64,000 nucleotides of DNA from Paracoccaceae bacterium Fryx2 (GCA_032334235.1 JAVSGI010000005.1:2108001-2172000); one strand, 5' to 3'; positions 8,860-18,410 are shown, numbered from the stretch's first letter. Made by a program: numbers and translations. The notes: generated from the sequence alone by a model not told the origin.

Positions 8860-8884
8860 CAAAACGCCGCCCCGAAGGGCGGCG
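8860..8884 (-). terminator. Rho-independent terminator of the rplS-rpmE transcript
   Basis: On the minus strand an 8-bp stem CGCCGCCC/GGGCGGCG closed by a TTCG tetraloop is followed by TTTT. It lies 24 bp after the rpmE stop. Confidence 0.85.
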
Positions 8885-8907
8885 TGTCGTCCGGCACGGG
8901 TCGGGGA

Positions 8908-9129
8908 TCAGAAGCCCAGACCGGCGTATTTGTTCTTGAACTTCGACACGCGGCCGCCGGTGTCCATCAGCTTGGCCGAACCGCCGGTCCATGCTGGGTG
9001 CACGGAGGGGTCGATGTCGAGCGCCATCTGGTCGCCTTCCTTGCCCCAGGTGGTGAAGGTCTGGAACACGGTGCCATCCGTCATCTTGACGTTGATCATG
9101 TGATAGTCGGGGTGGATGCCTTTTTTCAT
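8908..9129 (-). CDS. rpmE: 50S ribosomal protein L31
   Basis: The 73-residue protein starts [20 protein letters not shown] and contains [25 protein letters not shown], diagnostic of L31. The zinc-binding CxxC residues of the C+ form are absent, so it is the C-minus type. It lies 11 bp downstream of rplS and ends before a strong terminator. Confidence 0.96.
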   Translation of the reverse strand: MKKGIHPDYHMINVKMTDGTVFQTFTTWGKEGDQMALDIDPSVHPAWTGGSAKLMDTGGRVSKFKNKYAGLGF

Positions 9130-9140
9130 GGTCCCGGTCC

Positions 9141-9524
9141 TTACGCGCTGGCGCCGTTTTTGGCTTTGTAGGTGGTGTCTTCGGAAATCCGGGCGGATTT
9201 GCCACGACGGGTGCGCAGATAATACAGCTTGGCGCGGCGGACGCGGCCACGGCGGACGACCTCGATCGAATCGATGTTGGTCGAATAGAGCGGGAACACC
9301 CGTTCCACGCCTTCGCCGAACGAGATCTTGCGCACGGTGAACGAGGCGGCGATGGTCGCCCCGCCCTTGCGGCCGATCACGACGCCTTCGTAGTTCTGCA
9401 CGCGCGAACGGGTGCCTTCGGTCACCTTGTAACCGACACGCACGGTGTCGCCGGCCTTGAAATCCGGGATGGTCTTGCCGAGGGCAGCGATCTGCTCTGC
9501 CTCGATCTGCGCGATAAGGTTCAT
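9141..9524 (-). CDS. rplS: 50S ribosomal protein L19
   Basis: The 127-residue protein has the L19 hallmarks [64 protein letters not shown]19 sits at the 30S-50S interface. It follows trmD, the usual bacterial order. The alphaproteobacterial C-terminal extension ([15 protein letters not shown]) is present. Confidence 0.97.
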   Translation of the reverse strand: MNLIAQIEAEQIAALGKTIPDFKAGDTVRVGYKVTEGTRSRVQNYEGVVIGRKGGATIAASFTVRKISFGEGVERVFPLYSTNIDSIEVVRRGRVRRAKLYYLRTRRGKSARISEDTTYKAKNGASA

Positions 9525-9574
9525 CGCAAGTCCTTTCAGTTGCTCACGGTTTTTCCCGCGAAGGTGGTGCCGCC

Positions 9575-10411
9575 TCAGAGCTCTCGGTCTTCATCCGGGT
9601 CCCTACCGTGCGCCGCACAGTAAGCCCGCCAGAGATCAGGCCTGCGTTCCTTTGTCAGCCTTTCGGCCATGGCCTTGCGCCAGGTGGCGATTTTCGCGTG
9701 ATGGCCCGATTGAAGCACTTCGGGTATCGCGCGGCCCTGCCAGACGGTCGGCTTCGTGAATTGCGGAAACTCCAAGAGTCCCTCCGAAAAGCTTTCCTCT
9801 TCGGTGGACGCGTGATTCCCGAGCACGCGGGGTATAAGCCGCACGGTCGCGTCAATCAAGGCTTGTGCGGCGATCTCGCCGCCGGTCAGGACGAAATCGC
9901 CCAGCGAGACCTCCTCGACGCCGTGATGGTCGAGCACGCGCTGATCGACGCCTTCAAACCGGCCGCACAAGAGGGTGAGGCCCTGCCCCTGCGCCCACCC
10001 GCGCGCCATGGCTTGCGTGAAGGGCTTGCCCCGCGGGGAAAGGTAGATCACCGGCCATTCGGCGCGGTCCTTCGGCGTGCCAAGCGCCGCATGTTCCAGC
10101 GCCGCGGCCACGATGTCGGCGCGCAGCACCATGCCCGCACCGCCCCCCGCCGGCGTGTCATCGACGTTGCGGTGCTTGCCGTCGCCAAAGGTCCGCAGGT
10201 CGATCGCCTCCAGCGCCCACAGCCCGTATTCGCGTGCCTTGCCGGTCAGGCTGAGGTCGAGCGTGCCGGGGAACGCCTCGGGGAACAGGGTGATGATCTT
10301 GGCGGTCCATGCACCCTTCAGCCGCTGCGGCTCCATCAGGTCGCGCGGTTTCAGGCTGGCGGAGATGCTCAGTCTGCCATGCGATTTGGGCTTGTCGGGG
10401 TCTTCGGTCAT
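9575..10411 (-). CDS. trmD: tRNA (guanine-N1)-methyltransferase TrmD
   Basis: This SPOUT methyltransferase makes m1G37 in tRNAs with G36, preventing +1 frameshifts. The 278-residue protein shows [41 protein letters not shown] and the trefoil-knot segment [20 protein letters not shown]. It has an N-terminal extension of about 35 residues over typical TrmD, so a downstream start (for example the Met before EPQRLKGAW) is possible. The annotated ATG overlaps the stop of the preceding membrane-protein gene. Confidence 0.95.
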   Translation of the reverse strand: MTEDPDKPKSHGRLSISASLKPRDLMEPQRLKGAWTAKIITLFPEAFPGTLDLSLTGKAREYGLWALEAIDLRTFGDGKHRNVDDTPAGGGAGMVLRADIVAAALEHAALGTPKDRAEWPVIYLSPRGKPFTQAMARGWAQGQGLTLLCGRFEGVDQRVLDHHGVEEVSLGDFVLTGGEIAAQALIDATVRLIPRVLGNHASTEEESFSEGLLEFPQFTKPTVWQGRAIPEVLQSGHHAKIATWRKAMAERLTKERRPDLWRAYCAAHGRDPDEDREL

Positions 10412-10989
10412 GGCGCGGGTGTGGCGGCAGCGGCCGGGGATGACAAGGGGGCCACGTCGCTATCGTCACCGTGGTGCGGTGTCGTCGTCTGCACCGCCGG
10501 CGCCGCGAAACCCTCGGGGCTGCCGGCATCCGGCGGCAGCGGAGCGGTGTCTGCAAGCGGGTCGGGCGGGGCCGGGTTGGTTGGGTTCAATGCAACTTCC
10601 GGCAACCCGTCATTGGCCGCCGCCTTCCACGGATCCCAGAGCAGCCTTGCCAGCGGGATCGACAGGAACGAGATTGCAATGGGCAGCATCACCGGGAACG
10701 GCGGCAGCGCGCCCAGCACGCCGCCGGTGCCGCGCCCGACGCCAAAGCAGACCGCCACCAGCAAGACCTGCATCGCCCCCTGCCCCAGCAGCAGAAGCCA
10801 CGCCTCGGGGCGCATCCAGCCTGCGGCATCCTGCGGCCATTGCTGCGGGCGCAGGATCAAGTGCCACAGCATGAAGATCGCGGTGAACACCGGCACCAGC
10901 GCCCAGCCGTAACCGCCCAGCCCCGCCAGCAGCGGCCCGGAATACAGCAGGGCCGTGGCCCCCATCAACAGCCGCTGACGGTTCATCAT
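10408..10989 (-). CDS. Hypothetical integral membrane protein in the rimM-trmD interval
   Basis: This 193-residue protein has about four hydrophobic segments (roughly 7-25, 29-47, 62-82 and 93-115) followed by a Pro/Ala-rich, disordered C-terminal tail from about 135. I recognise no domain. It is coupled to trmD by a 4-bp ATGA overlap and starts 18 bp after rimM, so it belongs to the translation operon. No function can be assigned. Confidence 0.72.
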   Translation of the reverse strand: MMNRQRLLMGATALLYSGPLLAGLGGYGWALVPVFTAIFMLWHLILRPQQWPQDAAGWMRPEAWLLLLGQGAMQVLLVAVCFGVGRGTGGVLGALPPFPVMLPIAISFLSIPLARLLWDPWKAAANDGLPEVALNPTNPAPPDPLADTAPLPPDAGSPEGFAAPAVQTTTPHHGDDSDVAPLSSPAAAATPAP

Positions 10990-11007
10990 CCTGACCTCCG
11001 GTGGTTC

Positions 11008-11511
11008 TCAGTCCAGCCCTTCGGGAATGTCGGCCACGATGCGGCGCGCGGCAAGATCGACCGTCGGCACCTGCGCCCGTGTGAAGGGCAGCAGCAGCGC
11101 GGTCTTCATGCCCGGCCCCAGCACTTCCAGCAAATCGCCCGCGCCGTGGTTGTGCACCGCCTGCACCGCGCCGATCAGCACGCCGCCGGTATCATGCACC
11201 GCCAGCCCGATCAGGTCGGCATGGTAGTATTCGTCATCGCCCAGCGAGGGCAGCTTTTCGCGGCTGACATACAGGCTGGTGCCCTTCAGCGCGTCGGCCT
11301 GCTCCTTGGTCTCGATGCCCGACATGCGCGCGCCAAGGCCCCCGGCGACCGGGCGCGTCAGCTTGACGGTGAACTTGCGGCTGCCGTCCTCGGTGAACAG
11401 CGGGCCGTAGGAGGCGATGGCGTCGGGGTCGGCGCAGAAGCTTTTCAGCCGCACCTCGCCCTTGACCCCCCAGGAGCCGGCAATGGCCCCGACGCAGACT
11501 CGGTCCGTCAT
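11008..11511 (-). CDS. rimM: 16S rRNA processing protein RimM
   Basis: RimM assists maturation of the 30S head and binds S19. The protein starts [25 protein letters not shown], the conserved N-terminus, and contains a PRC-barrel part with [13 protein letters not shown] and [15 protein letters not shown] placed the start at 11511 (167 residues) because it begins 1 bp after the bluB stop; an upstream in-frame start would lie inside bluB. Confidence 0.94.
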   Translation of the reverse strand: MTDRVCVGAIAGSWGVKGEVRLKSFCADPDAIASYGPLFTEDGSRKFTVKLTRPVAGGLGARMSGIETKEQADALKGTSLYVSREKLPSLGDDEYYHADLIGLAVHDTGGVLIGAVQAVHNHGAGDLLEVLGPGMKTALLLPFTRAQVPTVDLAARRIVADIPEGLD

Positions 11512-11512
11512 T

Positions 11513-12145
11513 TCAGCGAGCCTCCATCCACAGGGCGGGGGCACGGTGTTCCCAACCCACGGTTTCCAGTTCCGGCACGTCGCCGTTGGTTTCCGGCCAG
11601 CCGACGCACAGGTAGCCGATCAGCCGCCAGTCATCGGGCGTGTTCAGGTCGCGCGCCAGTCGCGCCGGATCGAGAATCGAGACCCAGCCCAGCCCCAGCC
11701 CTTCGGCCCGCGCCGCCAGCCAGAACAGCGTGATCGCCCCCACCACCGAATAAGCGCGGGTTTCGGGCATCGAGCCTGCGCCAAGCCCCGCCCCCTTCGG
11801 CGTCGCCTCGTCGCAGTAAAGCGCCAGTTGCACCGGTGCCTCGCGCATGCCCGACAGCTTCAGCCCGGCATAGATACGGGCCTTTTCATCGGCATAGCCG
11901 GTCAGGGCCTTTGCGTTCTCGGCCTCGAAGTTGGCCAGCGCCGCCGCCCGCGCGGCCGCACTTTCCACCCGTATCACCCGCCACGGTTCCGACAGCCCGA
12001 CCGAGGGTGCCAGCCCGAAAACGGAAAGGCAGCGGTCCAGAACCGCTGCCTCGACCGGATCGGTGCGAAAGCGGCGCACATCGCGCCGCCACCGCATCAG
12101 ATCGCGCAACTCGGCGCGAAAGGCGTCGGAATAGCTGCCGTGCAT
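11513..12145 (-). CDS. bluB: 5,6-dimethylbenzimidazole synthase BluB
   Basis: BluB uses oxygen to cannibalise FMNH2 into dimethylbenzimidazole, the lower ligand of vitamin B12. The 210-residue nitroreductase-fold protein has [48 protein letters not shown] and [12 protein letters not shown], matching BluB rather than general nitroreductases. It lies between rpsP (13 bp upstream) and rimM (1 bp downstream), unusual for a cofactor gene and possibly tying it to ribosome gene expression. No other cobalamin gene is in the window. Confidence 0.85.
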   Translation of the reverse strand: MHGSYSDAFRAELRDLMRWRRDVRRFRTDPVEAAVLDRCLSVFGLAPSVGLSEPWRVIRVESAAARAAALANFEAENAKALTGYADEKARIYAGLKLSGMREAPVQLALYCDEATPKGAGLGAGSMPETRAYSVVGAITLFWLAARAEGLGLGWVSILDPARLARDLNTPDDWRLIGYLCVGWPETNGDVPELETVGWEHRAPALWMEAR

Positions 12146-12158
12146 GGCAGCACCGGCC

Positions 12159-12515
12159 TTATTCGGCGTCGGCCGGGGCGGCGGCGCGCTCGGCCTTCTT
12201 CTTGGCCAGTTCGGCCATGCGCTTGCCGGGAACGGCGGCCTTGGGGTTGTTGCGCACGGTCTTGGCCATCACGCCGGCCGCTTCCAGAAACCGCGCGACG
12301 CGGTCGGTCGGCTGCGCGCCCTGCGACAGCCAGTATTTCACCCGATCCACATCCATCTTGATGCGGTCTTCGCTGTCTTTCGCCAGCAGCGGGTTGTAGG
12401 TGCCCAGTTTTTCCAGGAAGCGGCCGTCGCGCGGCATCCGGCTGTCAGAGGCGACGATCGCGTAGTGCGGGCGCTTGTTGGAACCACCGCGGGCAAGACG
12501 GATTTTCATGGCCAT
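12159..12515 (-). CDS. rpsP: 30S ribosomal protein S16
   Basis: The sequence [21 protein letters not shown] with [15 protein letters not shown] and [19 protein letters not shown] identifies S16. The start at MAMK (12515, 118 residues) is preferred over an upstream in-frame ATG; GGAGACTGCACT lies before it. The C-terminal Ala/Lys/Glu-rich extension is common in Alphaproteobacteria. It is the first ribosomal gene of the cluster after the ffh block. Confidence 0.96.
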   Translation of the reverse strand: MAMKIRLARGGSNKRPHYAIVASDSRMPRDGRFLEKLGTYNPLLAKDSEDRIKMDVDRVKYWLSQGAQPTDRVARFLEAAGVMAKTVRNNPKAAVPGKRMAELAKKKAERAAAPADAE

Positions 12516-12573
12516 AGTGCAGTCTCCTTGGGTTTGGTCGCTGAAGGCGCCAGACGCGCCCCGCAAAGCGATG

Positions 12574-12891
12574 TTATTTCTGCAATTTCTCGTGATGCCT
12601 GATGACTTCGGAGATGATGAAGGTCAGGAATTTCTTGGCAAACTCGGGGTCGAGGTCGGCTTCCTGCGACAGCCATTCCAGCCGCTCGATCTGGCGCGCC
12701 TCGCGCGCGGGGTCCGAGGGCGGCAGGTCGTGTTCGGCCTTCAGCCGCCCCACGGCCTTGGTCTGCTTGAAGCGTTCGGCAAGGGTATAGACCAGAATCG
12801 CGTCCAGCCGGTCGATGCTGTCGCGGTGGTCCTTCAGCAGCGCGGCGGCCTGTGCTGCGGCGTCGGTCATGGCAATCTGGGCATGGGTCAT
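12574..12891 (-). CDS. Chorismate mutase (AroQ type)
   Basis: Chorismate mutase converts chorismate to prephenate for Phe/Tyr synthesis. The 105-residue all-helical protein has [33 protein letters not shown] (active-site Arg and Lys region) and [33 protein letters not shown], typical of AroQ. The ATG at 12891 overlaps the stop of the upstream acetyltransferase (ATGA). The same open frame runs further upstream, but that part is antisense or shifted reading of the acetyltransferase gene. pheA is located 28 kb away in the window. Confidence 0.9.
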   Translation of the reverse strand: MTHAQIAMTDAAAQAAALLKDHRDSIDRLDAILVYTLAERFKQTKAVGRLKAEHDLPPSDPAREARQIERLEWLSQEADLDPEFAKKFLTFIISEVIRHHEKLQK

Positions 12892-13406
12892 GCGGCGGCC
12901 TCGGGGTGGCGGTAGATGTGGATCAGCGTGCCCTTCAGCGTGCCGCGCCGTTCCATCCGGGCACCCAGCCGTTCCGCCAGGCGGATCGAGCGTGCATTGT
13001 CGGGCGCGATGTGGCTGATCAGCGGGCCAAGGCCAAAGCCGGTCCTGGCAAAGGCGCGCGCGGCCAGCGCGGCCTCGTGTGCCAACCCCTTGCCTTCGGC
13101 ACCGGCATAGACATGCCAGCCCAATTCCGGTTCGGACCAGCCGTCGTGGTAGGTGACGCCAACCCGGCCGATCATCCGGCCGCTGTCGCGCAGATCGACC
13201 GACCAGTAACCGTAGCCGCGCAACGCCCAGTGGCCGATACCCGCCAGCAACACGCGCCAGGTGTCCCAGCGGCTGAACGGGCCGCCGACAAAGCGCGCCC
13301 GGTCCGTCGCGCCGAACGCGGCCATCGGCTCCAGATCGCTCTCCCGCGGCGCGCGCAGGGTCAGGCGGTCGGTTTCCAGGGTGGGAATGGCGAAGGGCAA
13401 AGTCAT
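12888..13406 (-). CDS. GNAT family N-acetyltransferase (RimJ/RimL-like)
   Basis: This 172-residue protein begins PTLETDRLTLRAPRESDLEPMAAF and contains GYGYWSVDLRDSGRMIGRVGV, ELGWHVYAGAEGKGLAHEAALAA and DNARSIRLAERLGARME, the GNAT acetyl-CoA-binding layout seen in ribosomal-protein or tRNA-ligase-type acetyltransferases. The substrate is unknown. It overlaps ffh at its start and chorismate mutase at its end by 4 bp each, so the three are translationally coupled. Confidence 0.88.
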   Translation of the reverse strand: MTLPFAIPTLETDRLTLRAPRESDLEPMAAFGATDRARFVGGPFSRWDTWRVLLAGIGHWALRGYGYWSVDLRDSGRMIGRVGVTYHDGWSEPELGWHVYAGAEGKGLAHEAALAARAFARTGFGLGPLISHIAPDNARSIRLAERLGARMERRGTLKGTLIHIYRHPEAAA

Positions 13407-14902
13407 TTCTTCTTGCCAAGCCCCGACAGGCCGGGGGGCAGCTTCATGCCGCCCATGCCGGGAAAGCCGCCCATGCCGGGGGGCATCCGGCCCTTCATCG
13501 CGGCGGCGGCGGCCTTCATGGTTTCGGGGTCGAGGCTGCCGGGGTCGGGCATCGCGCCGCCCTTGCCCATCTTCTGCTTGAGCGCCTGTTTCATCATGCC
13601 GCCCTTGCCCATCTTCTTCATCATGTCCGCCATCTGGCGGTGCTGCTTCAGAAGCCGGTTCAGTTCGGCCACCTCAAGCCCGGCACCGGCGGCGACGCGC
13701 TTCTTGCGGCTGGCGGCCAGCAGGTCGGGGTTGGCCCGTTCCTTCTTGGTCATCGAGTTGATCAGCGCGACCTGGCGGCGCAGCATCCGGTCGTCGAACC
13801 CGGCCTCCTCGGCCTGCTTCGCCATCTTGCCCATGCCCGGCATCATGCCCATCAGGCCCTGCATTCCGCCCATCTTCTGCATCTGTTCCAGCTGGCCCTT
13901 GAGGTCGTTCATGTTGAACAGCCCCTTCTGGAACCGCTTCATCATGCGTTCGGCCTGTTCGGCCTCGAAGGTTTCCTGCGCCTTCTCGACGAGGGCCACG
14001 ATGTCGCCCATGCCAAGGATGCGGCCCGCGACCCGCTCCGGCTCGAACGTCTCGATCGCGTCCATCTTCTCGCCAAGGCCGACGAAACGGATTGGCTTGC
14101 CCGTCACGGCGCGCATCGACAGCGCAGCACCGCCCCGCCCGTCGCCGTCCATCCGGGTCAGCACCACGCCGGTGATGCCGACCTTGCCATCGAATTCGGT
14201 GGCGACGTTCACGGCGTCCTGCCCGGTCAGGCCATCGACCACCAGCAGCGTCTCGCGCGGCTGGGCGATGTCGCGCACCGCCTGCACCTCGTCCATCAGC
14301 ACTTCGTCGATGTGCAGACGGCCGGCGGTGTCGAGGAACAGCACGTCATAGCCGCCCATGGTCGCCTGCGTCTTGGCGCGGCGGGCGATCTGGACGGCGG
14401 TCTCGCCCTTGACGATCGGCAGGCTGTCGACGCCGACCTGGGCTGCCAGAATCTGCAACTGCTCCATCGCGGCGGGGCGGTTGGTGTCGAGGCTGGCCAG
14501 CAGCACGCGCTTGCCCTGCTTGTCATGCAGCCGCTTGGCCAGCTTGGCGGTGGTGGTGGTCTTGCCCGAGCCCTGCAGGCCGACCATCAGCACGCAGGCG
14601 GGCGGATTGTCGATCTTCAGCGCATCGGCCGGACCATCGCCCGCCAGCACATGAATCAGCTCGTCATGCACGATCTTGACGACCTGCTGCCCCGGCGTCA
14701 CCGATTTTGTTACCGCCTGGCCGGTCGCCTTGGCCTGCACCCGCGCCACGAATTCGCGCGCCACCGCCAGCGAAACGTCGGCCTCCAGCAGCGCCACGCG
14801 CACCTCGCGCAGCGCGGTGGCGACATCGGCCTCCGACAGCGCGCCCTGCTTGGTCAGCCGGTCAAAGACCGAACCCAGGCGTTCTGACAGGTTCTCGAAC
14901 AT
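13403..14902 (-). CDS. ffh: Signal recognition particle protein Ffh
   Basis: Ffh is the SRP54 GTPase that binds signal sequences and SRP RNA for co-translational membrane targeting. From MFENLSERLGSVFD (499 residues) it has the N domain, the G1 loop GLQGSGKTTTTAKLA, DTAGRLHIDEVLM, TRMDGDGRGGAALS and a Met-rich M domain ending in MPPGMGGFPGMGGMKLPPG. The ATG at 14902 follows GGAGGG and is preferred over a longer frame. The SRP RNA gene lies about 30 kb away on the plus strand. Confidence 0.97.
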   Translation of the reverse strand: MFENLSERLGSVFDRLTKQGALSEADVATALREVRVALLEADVSLAVAREFVARVQAKATGQAVTKSVTPGQQVVKIVHDELIHVLAGDGPADALKIDNPPACVLMVGLQGSGKTTTTAKLAKRLHDKQGKRVLLASLDTNRPAAMEQLQILAAQVGVDSLPIVKGETAVQIARRAKTQATMGGYDVLFLDTAGRLHIDEVLMDEVQAVRDIAQPRETLLVVDGLTGQDAVNVATEFDGKVGITGVVLTRMDGDGRGGAALSMRAVTGKPIRFVGLGEKMDAIETFEPERVAGRILGMGDIVALVEKAQETFEAEQAERMMKRFQKGLFNMNDLKGQLEQMQKMGGMQGLMGMMPGMGKMAKQAEEAGFDDRMLRRQVALINSMTKKERANPDLLAASRKKRVAAGAGLEVAELNRLLKQHRQMADMMKKMGKGGMMKQALKQKMGKGGAMPDPGSLDPETMKAAAAAMKGRMPPGMGGFPGMGGMKLPPGLSGLGKKK

Positions 14903-15105
14903 CGCGGGCCCTCCTGGAGCGTTGCTGACGTGCCGGATATGCGTCCGGCGGGGTGACGGTGCAATGCGGCATGACACCCGTGGGCGCAACGCGCTGACGG
15001 ATGGCGATCCCCGCATATGCGACGGGACCGGAAGCAGGGCCTCCGGGGAATTGGGGCGAAATACGCCGGGGTGCCGGGCGAGTCAAGCGGTCCTGCCGCA
15101 CCCGC

Positions 15106-15190
15106 TTTCATCTTGGCTCAAATATCCCCCGCGGAGCGTCCTGCCCCGGCGACGGGTGCCTCCGGCGGGGATATTTGAACCAAGATGAAA
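15106..15190. repeat. Long imperfect palindrome with AAATATCCCC...GGGGATATTT core
   Basis: Two 31-nt arms (15106-15136 and 15160-15190) are complementary at 28 positions and flank a 23-nt loop. The inner core (CAAATATCCCC / CCTCCGGCGGGGATATTTG) recurs at 61501-61577 and, as one arm, at 57704-57733, with different outer arms. It lies between the divergent ffh and lysR promoters. It can form a stable hairpin in DNA or RNA. Confidence 0.85.
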
Positions 15191-15249
15191 GCCCTTGCAA
15201 GGCGCGCCCAAACCGGGCGTCATTGCGCCAGATTGCAACCGGGGGCCAC

Positions 15250-16131
15250 GTGGAAAACTGGGATGAGATCCGCACCGCGTTTCAGGTGGCGCGACTGGGC
15301 ACCGTGTCGGGCGCGGCAGAGGTGCTGGGGGTGCATCATGCCACGGTGATCCGCCACATCGACGCGCTGGAAAAGCGGCTGGGGGCACGGCTGTTCCAGC
15401 GCCACGCGCGCGGCTACACCCCGACCGAGGCCGGGCGCGACCTGCTGCTGGTGGCGCAGACCACCGAAGAACAGTTCAGCCAGCTTGCCAGCCGGATCAA
15501 GGGTCAGGGCGAAACGGTCGGGGGCGAGTTGGTGGTCACCTCGATTTCCGGCATCGCGGGGCTGCTGACGCCGGTGATGGTGGGGTTTCAGGCGGCGCAC
15601 CCCGGGCTGACCGTGCGGTTCCTGACCGACATGCGGGTGTTCCGGCTGGACTACGGTGAAGCGCATGTGGCGATTCGCGCCGGGGCCGCGCCGGAAGAGC
15701 CCGACAACGTGGTGCAGCCGCTGGTGCGGGTGCGGACCGGCCTTTACGCGGCGAAATCCTACGTCGCGGCGCATGGCCTGCCCGCGGGACCGCAGGATTT
15801 CGCGCACCATCAGTTCATCGCGGCCGACAGCGCCGCCAGCCGCGCGCCGTTCCACCGCTGGCTGCGCGAGCATGTGGCGCCCGAGCGGCTGAGCTACCGC
15901 GCCTCCGAGCCGGCCGCGCTGGAAATGGCGGTCCGGGCTGGCGCGGGAATCGGCTTTCTGTCGGCCTATCTGGCCGAAGGCGACCCGGACCTGGTAACGG
16001 TGATGCCGCCGCACCCCGAATGGGAAGCCCCGCTGTGGATCGTGACGCATGTCGATCTGCACCGCACGGTCAAGGTGCAGGGATTCCTTACCCATCTGAA
16101 ACGGGCCGCGGCCGGGTGGGCCTCGATTTGA
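15250..16131 (+). CDS. LysR-family transcriptional regulator
   Basis: This 293-residue regulator starts at GTG with VENWDEIRTAFQVARLGTVSGAAEVLGVHHATVIRHIDALEKRLGARLFQR, a clear N-terminal LysR winged HTH (about 5-60). A substrate-binding domain follows (ELVVTSISGIAGLLTPVMVGF ... AGAGIGFLSAYLAEGDP). The longer in-frame ORF to 15001 would run through the palindrome and is rejected. The effector is unknown. It overlaps the downstream EamA transporter, which it may control. Confidence 0.88.
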   Translation: MENWDEIRTAFQVARLGTVSGAAEVLGVHHATVIRHIDALEKRLGARLFQRHARGYTPTEAGRDLLLVAQTTEEQFSQLASRIKGQGETVGGELVVTSISGIAGLLTPVMVGFQAAHPGLTVRFLTDMRVFRLDYGEAHVAIRAGAAPEEPDNVVQPLVRVRTGLYAAKSYVAAHGLPAGPQDFAHHQFIAADSAASRAPFHRWLREHVAPERLSYRASEPAALEMAVRAGAGIGFLSAYLAEGDPDLVTVMPPHPEWEAPLWIVTHVDLHRTVKVQGFLTHLKRAAAGWASI

Positions 16132-17015
16132 GGCTGACCGAGGGCCAGCGCGGCCATCTGGCGATGCTGGCCTTTTCGGCGCTGGTGGCGGGGTCGTTCT
16201 CGCTGGGGGCGATGGCGGCCCCGCTGATCGCCCCGGCTGCGCTGACCACGGCGCGCTTTCTGCTGGCCGGTGTGCTGGTGGGGGCGGTGGCGCTGGCCAC
16301 CACCGGGGTCTCGCGCCAGGCCCTGACCGCGCCGTGGCGCTACATCGTGCTTGGGGCGCTGCTGGCCGCCTATTTCGTGCTGATGTTCGAGGGCCTGAAG
16401 ACCGCGGCCCCGGTGGCGGCCTCGGCCGTGTTCACCCTGACGCCGGTGATGGCGGCGGGGTTCGGCTGGCTGCTGCTGCGGCAGGTCACCACGCCGCGGA
16501 TGGCGCTGGCGCTGGCGATCGGGGCGGCGGGGGCGGTCTGGGTGATCTTTCGCGCCGATCTGGGCGCGCTGGCCGGGCTGGAGGTCGGGCGCGGCGAGTT
16601 GGTGTATTTCTGGGGCTGCGTCGCACATGCGGTCTATGCGCCGATGGTGCGCAAACTGAACCGGGGCGAGCCTGCGGTGGTCTTCACCCTGGGGATGATG
16701 GTGGCGGGCTTCGTGATCCTGCTGATCTGGGGATGGCGCGATGTGGTGGCGACCGACTGGCTGGCGTTGCCCGGCATCGTCTGGCTGACGCTGCTCTATG
16801 TGGCGGTGTTTGCCAGTGCCGTCACCTTCGTGCTGCTGCAATACGCGACGCTGCGGCTGCCCTCGGCCAAGGTGATGGCCTACACCTACCTGACGCCAAG
16901 CTGGGTCATCCTTTGGGAAATCGCGCTTGGCCGCACGGCACCGCCGGTCATGGTGCTGGCGGGCGTGGCGTTCAGCATTCTGGCGTTGCTGCTGCTGGTG
17001 AAGGACGAGGCGTAG
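16116..17015 (+). CDS. EamA/DMT-superfamily transporter
   Basis: The protein of about 299 residues has ten hydrophobic segments arranged as two EamA repeats, for example AFSALVAGSFSLGAMAAPLIAP, AAYFVLMFEGLKTAAPVAASAVFTLTPVMAAG and VMAYTYLTPSWVILWEIALG. Such proteins usually export amino acids or other metabolites. The start is uncertain: GTG 16116 or TTG 16128, both overlapping or abutting the lysR stop at 16131. It is convergent with pucC and its stop touches the pucC stop. Confidence 0.85.
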   Translation: MGLDLRLTEGQRGHLAMLAFSALVAGSFSLGAMAAPLIAPAALTTARFLLAGVLVGAVALATTGVSRQALTAPWRYIVLGALLAAYFVLMFEGLKTAAPVAASAVFTLTPVMAAGFGWLLLRQVTTPRMALALAIGAAGAVWVIFRADLGALAGLEVGRGELVYFWGCVAHAVYAPMVRKLNRGEPAVVFTLGMMVAGFVILLIWGWRDVVATDWLALPGIVWLTLLYVAVFASAVTFVLLQYATLRLPSAKVMAYTYLTPSWVILWEIALGRTAPPVMVLAGVAFSILALLLLVKDEA

Positions 17016-18410
17016 CTATTGCCGGTCAGCCGCCAGAACCCGGCTGATTGCCAGCGGCAGAATGACCACCAGCGCCGCCAGCAGGAACACCATTTCCAGA
17101 ATGAACACGGTGACATAGGGCGTGGCCTCGCCGAATGTGCCGCCGATCTGCAGGCCGAGCACGACATCGCGAATCACCCCGGCCGAGGCAATAGCCACGC
17201 CGGCCGCGGTGGCCTGCACCGCGCCCCAGGCCCCCAGAGCCAGACCGACCTGCTCTTTCGGGGCCAGCCGCATCGTGGCCGTCAGGGTGCCATGGCTGAA
17301 AAGCCCGCCGCCGAAGCCGACCAGCATGGTGCCAAGCACGAACATGGTCGTCGTGCCGCCGGTCGCCGCCCCGATGATCGCCGCAAACCCCGGCAGCGCC
17401 GCCAGACCACCCAGCGCAGCCATCCGCAGCGGGTCCGCCCCGCGTGACAGCACCGCCGAGGCCAGCGCAAAGCCGATCAGCCCGCCGCCCGAAAACAGTG
17501 CAGTCAGCCGGGTGGTCTGGGCCACCGTCATGTCCAGCACCTGCCCGCCATAGGGCTCCAGCAGCACATCGGCCATGCCGAAACCCAGCGTGCCGAGGCC
17601 GATCACGATCAGCCCGCGCAGCGCATTGCGCGCCGTGATGAATTCGCGCCAGCTGTCGGAAAACTGCGGCTCGACCTCGGGCTTGACGGTGCGAGAGCGG
17701 TCGCGCGGTTCCTGTTTCCACATCGCAATCAGGTTCAGCACCATGGTCGCAACCGCAGCACCCTGGATGACCTGAATCAGCTTCGCCGGATGGTAGGGCG
17801 TCAGTAGCGCGCCGAAGATCAGCGCGCTGGCGATCATGCCGACCAGCAGCATGACATACATCAGGCCGACGACTTTCGGCTGATCCTCGCGCGGGGCCAG
17901 ATCGGTGGCCAGCGCCAGACCGACCGTCTGCACCGTATGCACCCCGGCCCCCACCAGCAGGAACGCCAGCCCGGCGCTGGCCAGGCCGATCCATTCCGGC
18001 GTGCCCGCCGCGTAATCCTTGCCCGAAAGCACCAGCAGCGCGAACGGCATGATGGCAAAGCCGCCCCACTGGAGCAGGGTGCCCTTCCAGATCCAGGGCG
18101 TGCGCCGCCAGCCGAGCGCGGAAATGTGGGTATCCGACTTGAACCCGATCAGCGCGCGAAACGGCGCGAACAGCAGCGGCAGCGAGATCATGATGCCGAC
18201 CAGCGAGGCGGGCACGTCAAGCTCGACGATCATCACCCGGTTCAGCGTGCCGACCAGCAGCACCAGCGCCATTCCCACCGAAACCTGAAACAGCGACAAC
18301 CGCAGCAGCTTGCCAAGCGGCAGGGTTTCAGATGCCGCGTCGGCAAAGGGAAGGTAGCGCGGGCCGATCCGGATCAGGCTTTGGGTGGCCCATTTGCTGA
18401 ATCGGCTCAT
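17016..18410 (-). CDS. pucC: LH2 assembly protein PucC (BCD/LhaA family, MFS fold)
   Basis: PucC is a 12-helix inner-membrane protein needed for light-harvesting complex assembly, probably delivering bacteriochlorophyll or shepherding subunits. The 464-residue sequence has RYLPFADAASETLPLGKLLRLSLFQVSVGMALVLLVGTLNRVMIVEL, RAQIGFKSD-type loop ALIGFKSDTHISALGWRRTPWIW, and GGGLFSHGTLTATMRLAP, characteristic of the family. Position downstream of pucBA settles PucC over LhaA. A hairpin separates it from pucA, which usually lowers its expression relative to the antenna genes. Confidence 0.93.
   Translation of the reverse strand: MSRFSKWATQSLIRIGPRYLPFADAASETLPLGKLLRLSLFQVSVGMALVLLVGTLNRVMIVELDVPASLVGIMISLPLLFAPFRALIGFKSDTHISALGWRRTPWIWKGTLLQWGGFAIMPFALLVLSGKDYAAGTPEWIGLASAGLAFLLVGAGVHTVQTVGLALATDLAPREDQPKVVGLMYVMLLVGMIASALIFGALLTPYHPAKLIQVIQGAAVATMVLNLIAMWKQEPRDRSRTVKPEVEPQFSDSWREFITARNALRGLIVIGLGTLGFGMADVLLEPYGGQVLDMTVAQTTRLTALFSGGGLIGFALASAVLSRGADPLRMAALGGLAALPGFAAIIGAATGGTTTMFVLGTMLVGFGGGLFSHGTLTATMRLAPKEQVGLALGAWGAVQATAAGVAIASAGVIRDVVLGLQIGGTFGEATPYVTVFILEMVFLLAALVVILPLAISRVLAADRQ

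Noticed and set aside
6180-8939. 919-codon plus-strand open frame over matB and mipZ
   Set aside because: It is antisense to two well-supported genes and has a low-complexity, Arg/Gln/His-rich product typical of high-G+C shadows.
12892-13419. Long upstream extension of chorismate mutase (total 281 codons)
   Set aside because: The extra N-terminal part is an alternative frame of the GNAT gene. The ATGA overlap gives a natural start at 12891.
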